Part shown: positions 1-5,551 of the stretch, in pieces | How the letters are laid out: each line of letters begins with the position of its first letter | How positions within the stretch are numbered: the stretch's first letter is position 1 | Source of the DNA: Bacteroidales bacterium | Lineage (GTDB): Bacteria > Bacteroidota > Bacteroidia > Bacteroidales > JAOZTL01 | NCBI GenBank assembly: GCA_029942205.1 | Contig: JAOZTL010000236.1 | Location: forward strand, 1-5,636 | Direction: 5' to 3' | Length of the DNA: 5,636 bases | Position numbers and translations under genes: made by a program | Notes under the pieces: generated by a model | Told to the model about the DNA's origin: nothing | Databases searched by the model: none | The model's input: the letters and a program-made list of their open reading frames with translations, nothing else

Positions 1-191
1 ACAAACAAAAAATAATTTATTTTCTAAATCACAATTATAACAGCAATTCAGTATATATTCAAACTTGTCTGTTTTGATTTTTTTTTGACAAATTGTCAAT
101 GATCTGTAAGTTACACCTAAATACGTACAATGATATTATTCATTTGCTTACAGTTATGATTAAGTAACTAAAATAACGAATATTAATAAAC
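1..191. other. Non-coding region left of the hydrolase gene
   Basis: No convincing open frame is visible on either strand. The stretch is very AT-rich. It holds two small perfect palindromes: TTGACA-aat-TGTCAA at 85-99 and TGTAA-g-TTACA at 105-115. A TTGCTTAC word at 144-151 resembles the intergenic repeat seen elsewhere in the window. No clear intrinsic terminator with a T-run follows the leftward hydrolase gene. The 85-99 hairpin is flanked by a T-run only on its 5' side (plus strand), which is the wrong side for a terminator in either direction. Confidence 0.5.
138..190 (+). repeat. Possible decayed copy of the intergenic repeat
   Basis: The sequence CATTTGCTTACAGTTAT resembles the GATGTTGCTTACGCAATTAT part of the repeat at 5508-5526. 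Its tail, AATAACGAATATTAAT, resembles the tail AATACCGAATTATTAAT of the copy at 1953. The hairpin head is missing. The match is patchy and could be chance in such AT-rich DNA, so it is listed only as a candidate. It stops just short of the hydrolase stop codon. Confidence 0.25.
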
Positions 192-953
192 CTAATAATT
201 TATTTGTAACTGGTCGTAAGCAAAAAATACATTCTCAGGTATTTCTGATTCTATATCCTTATACTTTCCCATTCGATGGCTAATATGTGTTAAGTATGCT
301 TTTTGAGGCTGTACTTGCTCTACAAATTCTAAAGCTTGCTCTAAATTAAAATGAGAAACATGACTTTCTCTATGTAGTGCATTAATTACCAACACCTTGA
401 CACCTTTCAATTTCGCTATCTCTTCGGGACTGACATAATTAGCATCCGTTATATAAGCAAAATTATGAATGCGGAATCCAAAAATAGGCAATTCATAATG
501 GACTACTCGAATAGGAGTAATTTCTATTCCAAAAGCTTCAAATACCTTATTTTCAATCAAATGTAAATTCATTTTAGGAACGCCAGGATACGGTTTTTCG
601 GCAAATACGTATGTAAACTCTCGTTTGAGTGCTTCTTGTACACGTAATTCGGCATAAATATCCATGTGCTTTTTTTGAATATAATTAAATGCACGAATGT
701 CATCTAATCCAGCTACATGATCTTTATGTTCATGTGTAATTAAAATGAAATCAAGCTTTTGTACGTTTTCCCGCAACATCTGCTGCCGAAAATCGGGTCC
801 CGTGTCTATTACAAAATTTGCATTCTCGTGTTCTATCAATATGGAACTCCGCAAACGCTTATCTCGTGGATCTTTTGATTTGCAAATATCACATTTACAA
901 GCAATTATCGGAACTCCTTGTGATGTTCCTGTTCCCAAAAATGTTATTTTCAA
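192..953 (-). CDS. PhnP-like MBL-fold metallo-hydrolase
   Basis: A 253-residue cytoplasmic metallo-beta-lactamase-fold hydrolase, probably a phosphodiesterase. The metal site is plain to see: THEHKDH at 73-79 (ligands H74, H76, D78, H79), H152, D170 in ITDANY, and H223 in LTHISH. Cysteines 19, 21 and 24 (CKCDIC) with H226 match the extra structural zinc site known from E. coli PhnP, so this is the PhnP-type subgroup and not RNase Z or glyoxalase II. PhnP cleaves cyclic ribose phosphates in phosphonate breakdown, but no other phn genes are present here, so the true substrate is unknown. The start is a TTG: the family's usual N-terminus (KITFLGTGTSQGVP) begins there, and no ATG or GTG lies between it and the upstream in-frame stop. 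The gene stands alone, divergent from the methyltransferase. Its probable promoter is about 190 nt upstream, and the leader carries two repeat copies in antisense orientation. Confidence 0.9.
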   Translation of the reverse strand: MKITFLGTGTSQGVPIIACKCDICKSKDPRDKRLRSSILIEHENANFVIDTGPDFRQQMLRENVQKLDFILITHEHKDHVAGLDDIRAFNYIQKKHMDIYAELRVQEALKREFTYVFAEKPYPGVPKMNLHLIENKVFEAFGIEITPIRVVHYELPIFGFRIHNFAYITDANYVSPEEIAKLKGVKVLVINALHRESHVSHFNLEQALEFVEQVQPQKAYLTHISHRMGKYKDIESEIPENVFFAYDQLQINY

Positions 954-966
954 AATTTTATCTTTT

Positions 967-1009
967 AAGGTATTCGACCTTTTTGATGTTGCTTACACTT
1001 ATAAAAAAA
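967..1009 (+). repeat. Intergenic repeat, copy 1 (tandem with copy 2)
   Basis: The copy has a hairpin head AAGGT-attcg-ACCTT (967-981), a short T-run, and the conserved box GATGTTGCTTAC, then an A/T tail. It shares the 18-nt word CTTTTTGATGTTGCTTAC exactly with copy 2. In the minus-strand leader of the hydrolase gene the hairpin ends only 13 nt before the TTG start codon. The tail (GAAAATTAA then CTCCTCTC, 1014-1030) also recurs in copy 2, so the repeating unit is about 71 bp. Confidence 0.8.
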
Positions 1010-1037
1010 TATAGAAAATTAACTCCTCTCTTTACTT

Positions 1038-1082
1038 AAGGCTTCTCCCTTTTTGATGTTGCTTACGCACACTTATAAAAAA
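1038..1082 (+). repeat. Intergenic repeat, copy 2 (tandem with copy 1)
   Basis: This copy lies in direct orientation 71 bp after copy 1. The head AAGG-cttctc-CCTT can still pair despite base changes in the loop. The box TTTTTGATGTTGCTTACGCA follows, then ACTTATAAAAAA. Its tail continues to about 1127, with GAAAATTAA at 1101-1109 and GTCCTCTC at 1115-1122, parallel to copy 1. The pair therefore looks like an old tandem duplication, with an insertion in the second tail. Confidence 0.8.
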
Positions 1083-1142
1083 TCAATAATTTGCCTAAAA
1101 GAAAATTAATTTTAGTCCTCTCATTTAACGATTCTAAAAATA

Positions 1143-1150
1143 CAAAGATA
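1143..1150 (-). promoter_or_regulatory. Candidate -7 box for the hydrolase gene
   Basis: The minus strand reads TATCTTTG, a perfect match to the Bacteroidota -7 consensus TAnnTTTG. About 18 nt upstream is TATG, one mismatch from a TTTG -33 box. It is the only such box on this strand between the two divergent genes. It implies an unusually long leader of about 185 nt that contains both repeat copies in antisense orientation. Confidence 0.5.
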
Positions 1151-1190
1151 ACGAATCCATCATTTTTACATAAAATAAAAAGAAAAAAAA

Positions 1191-1221
1191 TTGCTTATTT
1201 CAACCATAGCAACTAGCTTTG
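1191..1221 (+). promoter_or_regulatory. Candidate promoter of the RsmI-like methyltransferase
   Basis: TTG at 1191-1193 and TAGCTTTG at 1214-1221 are 20 nt apart. This fits the Bacteroidota consensus TTG-N(about 19-20)-TAnnTTTG. Transcription would begin about 20 nt before the ATG at 1247. The leader is A-rich (AAAAATAAA before the ATG) with no Shine-Dalgarno sequence, as is usual in this phylum. Confidence 0.65.
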
Positions 1222-1246
1222 CATGGAATAAAAACCGAAAAATAAA

Positions 1247-1954
1247 ATGAAAGGAAAATTATACTTAATACCTACAACACTAGGAGATTCTCCCGTATCG
1301 AATGTGATTCCTAGCTACATCAGTGAAATTATCAACCAAACAAATTTTTATATCGTTGAAAATATTCGATCTGCCAGACGCTATTTAATCAAAGCTGGAA
1401 TAAAAACGGCAATTGATGATTTGCATTTTTTTGAACTCAATAAACGTACTGATCCTAAAGAGATTCCATCATTTTTTAGACCAATTGGTATTGGTGAAAA
1501 TGTAGGCGTGCTATCAGAGGCTGGAGTCCCGAGCGTAGCAGATCCTGGCGCAGAAGTTGTAAAAATTGCACATGAAAAGAAAATAAAAGTTGTACCATTG
1601 GTAGGTCCTTCATCTATTTTGATGGCCATAATGGCTTCTGGGATGAATGGACAAAATTTTGCTTTTGTAGGCTATTTGCCTATTAAAAATCCTGATCGCA
1701 ATAAGCGAATTGCCTTCTTAGAAGCCCGATCGCAGAAAGAAAATCAAACCCAATTATTTATCGAAACACCATACAGAAATGCTAAAATAATAAGTGATAT
1801 TCTAGCATCATGTAGTAATGAAACTCGATTCTGTATTGCTTGTGATATTTCGCTAGAAACTGAATTTATCAAAACAAAAACGGTACGTGAATGGAAAAAA
1901 AATATTCCAAAAATAGATAAAAGACCTGCGATATTTCTGATTCACAAAGGATAA
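1247..1954 (+). CDS. RsmI-like SAM-dependent methyltransferase (short form)
   Basis: A 235-residue member of the tetrapyrrole-methylase (class III SAM methyltransferase) fold, in the RsmI/YraL group. Visible motifs are the N-terminal strand and loop LIPTTLGD (7-14), the SAM-pocket segment SEAGVPSVADPGAEVV (90-105), PLVGPSSILMAIMASG (117-132), FVGYLP (140-145) and FIETPYR (171-177). RsmI 2'-O-methylates C1402 of 16S rRNA. This protein is about 50 residues shorter than E. coli RsmI, lacks its C-terminal part, and has TTLGD where true RsmI has a TPIGN-type motif. It probably belongs to the RsmI-like paralog group of unknown substrate and not to the rRNA enzyme itself. It is a single gene with its own promoter. 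Its TAA stop overlaps the first bases of repeat copy 3. Confidence 0.88.
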   Translation: MKGKLYLIPTTLGDSPVSNVIPSYISEIINQTNFYIVENIRSARRYLIKAGIKTAIDDLHFFELNKRTDPKEIPSFFRPIGIGENVGVLSEAGVPSVADPGAEVVKIAHEKKIKVVPLVGPSSILMAIMASGMNGQNFAFVGYLPIKNPDRNKRIAFLEARSQKENQTQLFIETPYRNAKIISDILASCSNETRFCIACDISLETEFIKTKTVREWKKNIPKIDKRPAIFLIHKG

Positions 1955-1998
1955 GATCTTCACCTTTTTATGTTGCTTACGTAATTCTACAAATTCTT
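1953..1998 (+). repeat. Intergenic repeat, copy 3 (inverted partner of copy 4)
   Basis: AAGATCTTCACCTTTTT followed by ATGTTGCTTACG. The copy begins within the methyltransferase stop codon: TAA overlaps its AAG. The head is degenerate but can still form a weak stem before a T-run, so it may serve as that gene's terminator. Its tail (GATTCAATGA, then CCGAATTATTAAT) runs to about 2028. Confidence 0.75.
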
Positions 1999-2060
1999 AT
2001 GATTCAATGAAATACCGAATTATTAATCTATGGTTAATTTTCCGACAAATCATTCATTAT

Positions 2061-2108
2061 TATGATTTTATATGAGTGCGTAAGCAACATTAAATAGGTC
2101 AAGACCTT
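2061..2108 (-). repeat. Intergenic repeat, copy 4 (inverted partner of copy 3)
   Basis: Read on the minus strand it has the head AGGTC-tt-GACCT, then ATTTAATGTTGCTTACGCA and an A/T tail that reaches GAAAATTAA near 2034-2042, as in copies 1 and 2. It starts on the base directly after the TAG stop of the single-domain FKBP gene. With copy 3 it makes the whole 155-bp gap between two convergent genes an inverted repeat. Confidence 0.8.
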
Positions 2109-2582
2109 CTATTTTATAACTTTAATAAGCTCTACATCGAAAATAAGTGTAGAATATGGAGGGATTGTACCTGTCCAACTACTTCCATAGGCTAACGAAG
2201 AGGGAACAATCAATGTTGCTTTTGTGCCTTCACGCATCATGGCGATACCTTCTTCCCAGCCAGCAATCACAGAACCTAACCCTAATTTAAACTCCATAGG
2301 ACCACCAGCATCTTCTATACTTTCATCAAACACATAACCTGTTACAAAAGTTCCAGTATAATAGACCCAAACAATATCTCCTACTTCGGCTTCTAAGCCA
2401 GTACCTACCTCTGTTTCAATGTAATATAAACCACTCGCTTCTGGCGATGTTGTTATTTCATGTTCTGTTAAATATTCTTGCAATAATTCTTCTTCATTTT
2501 TAATCTCTTCTTCATCGCAAGCCATAAAAAAGGATGCAACAAATAGGATAATTATTAAATTTAATAATCTAGTTTTCAACAT
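2109..2582 (-). CDS. FKBP-type peptidyl-prolyl isomerase lipoprotein, single domain
   Basis: A 157-residue exported lipoprotein that should speed proline cis-trans isomerisation during folding of envelope proteins. It has a hydrophobic signal segment (residues 7-20) and a lipobox ending FMAC, with the lipidated cysteine at 22. An acidic linker helix (23-40) is followed by one FKBP domain (about 50-157). The FKBP pocket residues are all visible: Y75 in VYYTG, F85-D86, F98, V105-I106, W109 in VIAGWEEG, Y132 in LAYG, I140 and F148. It should therefore be catalytically competent. The residues after the cysteine (DEEE) resemble the acidic export signal that places Bacteroidota lipoproteins on the cell surface. 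It is a paralog of the next FKBP gene (both end VEL-[IL]-KVIK), but with its own promoter candidate. GldI of gliding motility is a relative, but nothing here proves that role. Confidence 0.92.
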   Translation of the reverse strand: MLKTRLLNLIIILFVASFFMACDEEEIKNEEELLQEYLTEHEITTSPEASGLYYIETEVGTGLEAEVGDIVWVYYTGTFVTGYVFDESIEDAGGPMEFKLGLGSVIAGWEEGIAMMREGTKATLIVPSSLAYGSSWTGTIPPYSTLIFDVELIKVIK

Positions 2583-2612
2583 TTCACACTTTTTTTTTTA
2601 ATAATATTTGTG

Positions 2613-2620
2613 CAAAGGTA
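2613..2620 (-). promoter_or_regulatory. Candidate -7 box for the single-domain FKBP gene
   Basis: The minus strand reads TACCTTTG, matching TAnnTTTG, about 30 nt before the ATG at 2582. No TTG stands at the expected -33 spacing. Instead a palindrome (2632-2650) covers that region, which suggests a regulated or activator-dependent promoter. Confidence 0.5.
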
Positions 2621-2631
2621 CAAAATTAACT

Positions 2632-2650
2632 CGAATAATTCGGGAATTAT
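2632..2650. promoter_or_regulatory. Palindrome over the -33 region, possible operator
   Basis: ATAATTC-gg-GAATTAT (2635-2650) is a perfect 7-bp inverted repeat. It overlaps a second one, CGAAT-a-ATTCG (2632-2642). It sits about 15-30 bp upstream of the TACCTTTG box, where a repressor or activator dimer could act. It has no T-run, so a terminator is unlikely. AT-richness makes chance symmetry possible. Confidence 0.35.
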
Positions 2651-2718
2651 ATTGTTCCTTTATTTCCTTAATGCTGATAGTATTGATTATTCTTGTTTTT
2701 TATTGAATCCAAAAATTT

Positions 2719-2745
2719 ACAGACTTCGTCTGTTTTATTATTTTT
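2719..2745 (+). terminator. Small hairpin with T-rich tail
   Basis: ACAGAC-ttc-GTCTGT (2719-2733) is a perfect 6-bp stem with a TTC triloop closed by C-G. It is followed on the plus strand by TTTATTATTTTT. It has the shape of a short intrinsic terminator, but no plus-strand gene ends here. The triloop and closing pair are the same as in repeat copy 5, although the stem sequence differs. Confidence 0.35.
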
Positions 2746-2768
2746 GCTCATTTATAAAGCTCATGCAT

Positions 2769-2803
2769 AAAAAAACCTTTCTTATTCAAAAGAAAGGTTT
2801 TTG
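2769..2803 (-). terminator. Strong intrinsic terminator after the two-domain FKBP gene
   Basis: A perfect 13-bp stem pairs 2771-2783 with 2790-2802 around a 6-nt loop. On the minus strand it ends in a run of seven T (2775-2769). It lies about 25 nt after the TAA of the two-domain FKBP gene. The other side is T-rich too, so it could work in both directions. It marks the likely end of the leftward synthetase-FKBP transcript. Confidence 0.85.
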
Positions 2804-2827
2804 TAATTTATAAAATCTGCGATCTCT

Positions 2828-3700
2828 TTATTTTATTACTTTAAGAAGTTCTACTTCAAATACTAAACTCGAAAACTCAGGAATAACTGGCGGATAGCCT
2901 CTATCTCCATAAGCTAAGTTTGATGGAGATATTAATAGTATTTTATCACCTTCTCTCATTTGTAAAATTCCTTCTTCCCAAGCACGGATCACTCTATTTT
3001 CGCCTAATTTTATTCTAAACGATTCATTACGATCCACGCTTGAATCAAACTTTTCTCCATTCAAGAATTTACCAGTATAATGTACATATACAGAATCTCC
3101 TACTTCAGCTTTTTTACCTTTTCCATGCTTTTCAAAAACAACATAAAGCCCTGATTCTGTAGGCTCTACACTTATCGAGTTTGTTTTTAAATATTCATTC
3201 AATAGATTTTTTTCATTTTCTATTTTTCCTTTATTGGCAAGTCGCATTTCTTCGTCAAGCTGTTCTTTTGTCTGTATCTTCACTAACTTTATGTCGAAAG
3301 TCAAATCACTACCTGATTCAATATAATCAGGCAAAGGAGCTTTTGCTTCGTGCATAAAAAACGAGTCGGCTGAAATCAAAAAAGTTGCACTATCACCTTT
3401 GTGCAACATCACTAAAGCGTCGGCTATTGCTCCGCCTTTGTGGCTGGCTTCTCCTAACAAAATACGAAATGGTTGTCCCATTTCACTGGTAGACATCAAA
3501 ACAGAATCGGTGCTTGTTCGATATGTAAGGCTTAATTCTACAAATTCGCCTTTTTTTGCTTGTGGATTCTCTGCATTTTCAACATGAAACTGATAGCGTA
3601 AACCATTGTCTGCTACATCAAATCCTGAATTTTTATTATCACAACTGGATAATACTGCAAGTAAAAAAACACTTACAAAAATCAACTGTACTTTTTTCAT
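2828..3700 (-). CDS. FKBP-type peptidyl-prolyl isomerase lipoprotein, two domains
   Basis: A 290-residue exported lipoprotein, expected to be a folding helper at the cell envelope. It has a signal segment with lipobox LSSC and lipidated C20. A first FKBP-like domain (about 50-142) keeps the fold outline (GEFVELSLTY, FRILLG, LTFDIKLVKI) but has lost the catalytic signature: the VIxGWEEG stretch is replaced by KGGAIADALVML, without tryptophan, and the YTG and FD motifs are missing. A charged helix (143-172) joins it to a second, intact FKBP domain (about 180-290) with HYTG (207-210), F218-D219, F228, V237-I238, W241, Y264, I273 and F281. The first domain is probably a substrate-holding or structural module. 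The gene lies 75 bp after the acyl-CoA synthetase with no TAnnTTTG box between, so co-transcription is likely. A strong terminator follows. Confidence 0.92.
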   Translation of the reverse strand: MKKVQLIFVSVFLLAVLSSCDNKNSGFDVADNGLRYQFHVENAENPQAKKGEFVELSLTYRTSTDSVLMSTSEMGQPFRILLGEASHKGGAIADALVMLHKGDSATFLISADSFFMHEAKAPLPDYIESGSDLTFDIKLVKIQTKEQLDEEMRLANKGKIENEKNLLNEYLKTNSISVEPTESGLYVVFEKHGKGKKAEVGDSVYVHYTGKFLNGEKFDSSVDRNESFRIKLGENRVIRAWEEGILQMREGDKILLISPSNLAYGDRGYPPVIPEFSSLVFEVELLKVIK

Positions 3701-3775
3701 ACTTTTTAATTAAATCTATTGTTTTTATTATTATAAAATTGAACTATAATTAATTTTATCTACTGCTCAATGATT

Positions 3776-5473
3776 TTAATTCGTATCCCAAAGCCCTTTT
3801 TCTCGCAATTTCTTAACAATTACTTCCGCTTCTTTTTGCATAATTAGCTTGTCTACTTTTGTGGATCGATTGATTGGGAAATCCTTATTTTCAGGGTAAA
3901 TCTCGACATGTTGTGGACGTTTATATGCTGCAATTTGACCACAATACGTTATTATTTCATTCATTGTAAGCGTTTCGCCTTGCTTTGGCTTTACGAAAGC
4001 AAAAATTCCTTCATCAAAAATTTTGTGCTTCACTCCCACCACTTCCACTTGATCGACTCGTGGATGCTCGGCTATAAATGCTTGCACTTCGTCTGGAAAT
4101 ACCTGATAGCCTTTCTGCTTGATTATAAACTTCTTTCGTCCAGCTAAATACAAGGCTCGATAAGTCCCCATGTCTTTGAAATAGCCTAAATCACCACTGT
4201 ACAAAATACCCTCTTTACTTATTGTTTTTCGTGTTTCTTCTTCAAAATTATAATAACCATTAAATACAATGGGGGGATGATAACAAATTTCACCAACTTC
4301 GCCATTAGGCAATTCATCGCCTACCGTTCCATCATCGTTCATTGGTTTACGTATGGATGCCTTGGCTAAATGTTCAAAAAAATGACCTACTTGCCCTGCC
4401 ATTTCTTCTACCGAAATTCCTTGAGGCGTGAAAGTCGCAAATCCTGCCGTTTCGGTCATTCCCAAGCCTGTTCCAAAATTCGGGGCCATTTGTTTCAAGC
4501 GTTTCAAAAACTCAACATCGACAGCCGAGCCTCCATAAATAGCAAATTTCAAACTAGACAAGTCATAACTGTCAAAATCTGGATCTGCCCACATCATCCG
4601 ATACTGTGTAGGAATCTGTCCTAAAACTGTAACTTTATGTTTCTGAATAGCTTCTAATGACAATTTTACATTAAATATTTTCAAAAAAACAACAGATGCT
4701 CCAATCGCCAATGATGATAAAAGAGCTTCGGTGAGGCAACCCACATGACTTGGCGGCAAATTCACCAAAGCACGGTCGCTTTGCGTCATACGCGTTCCTT
4801 CTTTCAATACTCGGTTCTGAATGATTACATTCTCATGCGTCATCAAAGCGGGTTTTGGCGTTCCTGTTGTTCCTGTGGTGAAAATAATGATTGCAGGTGT
4901 TTGTGTGCTTAACGTGTTCTGTGTTTTTTGCAAGTTTTTTGACAATAAATCTTTTATTTTCAACCATACCAAACGTGGTTTTGCCATCATTTCTTGTAAT
5001 AAAATAGCTCCTTCTACCACTTTTTCTTTGATAGGATCTGCCACAACTTGCACTAAATATTCGACATAATTACAATTGTCTCGAACATGTTCGGCGATTT
5101 CATTAAAATCGATCAATGGTGTTTTTCCTAAAACAACAAACATTTTAGGCTTTATTTTATCTAAATCACGTTTAATTTCTTCTTTTTTCAAACGCAAATC
5201 AAGTGGCGAAAAAATAACTCCTAATCGCAAACATGCATACATTAATGCAATGTGTTCAGGAAATAATGCCAACTGTGTTGCTATTATATCTCCTTTTTTA
5301 AAGCCCATATCCATTAAGCGTAAAGCAAAAAAATCGCTTAAACTTTTCATACCTTTAAATGAAACCGAACGGTCATCTTCGTGCTGAATAATTGCCACCT
5401 GACTGGGCGTTTCTTTTGCCCATTTATCTAAATAATCAGGTATTAAATCTAATTTCCAATCTTTATTATTCAT
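3776..5473 (-). CDS. AMP-binding acyl-CoA synthetase-like (class I adenylate-forming) enzyme
   Basis: A 565-residue ANL-superfamily enzyme. It should activate a carboxylic acid with ATP to an acyl-adenylate and pass it to CoA or another acceptor. Core motifs in order: the phosphate loop FTTGTTGTPKPALMTHENV (198-216), IYGGSA (312-317), GLGMTETAG (336-344), YSGDLG (425-430), GRKKFIIKQKGYQVFPDEV (445-463), and the C-terminal NRSTKVDK (535-542), whose K539 should be the catalytic lysine. Two motifs deviate: PKPA where most members have PKG, and STK where GK is usual. There is no membrane segment or carrier domain, so it is probably cytosolic. Length suits fatty-acyl or aryl CoA ligases, but the substrate cannot be read from sequence. 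It may be the first gene of an operon with the FKBP gene downstream. Two repeat copies lie just upstream, and I found no TAnnTTTG promoter there. Confidence 0.9.
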   Translation of the reverse strand: MNNKDWKLDLIPDYLDKWAKETPSQVAIIQHEDDRSVSFKGMKSLSDFFALRLMDMGFKKGDIIATQLALFPEHIALMYACLRLGVIFSPLDLRLKKEEIKRDLDKIKPKMFVVLGKTPLIDFNEIAEHVRDNCNYVEYLVQVVADPIKEKVVEGAILLQEMMAKPRLVWLKIKDLLSKNLQKTQNTLSTQTPAIIIFTTGTTGTPKPALMTHENVIIQNRVLKEGTRMTQSDRALVNLPPSHVGCLTEALLSSLAIGASVVFLKIFNVKLSLEAIQKHKVTVLGQIPTQYRMMWADPDFDSYDLSSLKFAIYGGSAVDVEFLKRLKQMAPNFGTGLGMTETAGFATFTPQGISVEEMAGQVGHFFEHLAKASIRKPMNDDGTVGDELPNGEVGEICYHPPIVFNGYYNFEEETRKTISKEGILYSGDLGYFKDMGTYRALYLAGRKKFIIKQKGYQVFPDEVQAFIAEHPRVDQVEVVGVKHKIFDEGIFAFVKPKQGETLTMNEIITYCGQIAAYKRPQHVEIYPENKDFPINRSTKVDKLIMQKEAEVIVKKLREKGLWDTN

Positions 5474-5487
5474 TTTAAATCTATTTT

Positions 5488-5551
5488 AAGGTCTTCGACC
5501 TATTTTGATGTTGCTTACGCAATTATATAAATTTCAATGATTTAGTAAAAT
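5488..5551 (+). repeat. Intergenic repeat, copy 5 (tandem with copy 6)
   Basis: The best-preserved copy. The head is AGGTC-ttc-GACCT, followed by ATTTTGATGTTGCTTACGCA. TTGC-ttac-GCAA within the box forms a second small inverted repeat. An A/T tail with TTTCAATGATTTAG completes the unit. The head lies 14 nt upstream of the synthetase ATG on the minus strand, almost the same spacing as copy 1 to the hydrolase start. Copy 6 begins 64 nt later. Confidence 0.8.

Noticed and set aside
85..99. Inverted repeat considered as a terminator for the hydrolase gene
   Set aside because: On the minus strand the hairpin is followed by A and not T. The T-run lies on the wrong side for either direction.
214..224. 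GTAAGCAA word at the hydrolase C-terminus resembling the repeat box
   Set aside because: It encodes the FAYD residues near the C-terminus in frame. The head and tail of the repeat are absent, so it is probably coincidence.
745..1014. An 89-codon plus-strand frame antisense to the hydrolase start and crossing repeat copy 1
   Set aside because: It is a shadow of the well-supported hydrolase gene and shows no family motifs of its own.
967..1127. Direct repeats considered as a CRISPR array
   Set aside because: There are only two units with diverged sequence, no uniform spacers, inverted copies elsewhere and no cas genes.
2610..2813. A 67-codon plus-strand open frame in the spacer between the two FKBP genes
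   Set aside because: It runs through the hairpin at 2719 and the strong terminator at 2771-2802, has no recognisable domain, and its composition looks like translated AT-rich spacer.
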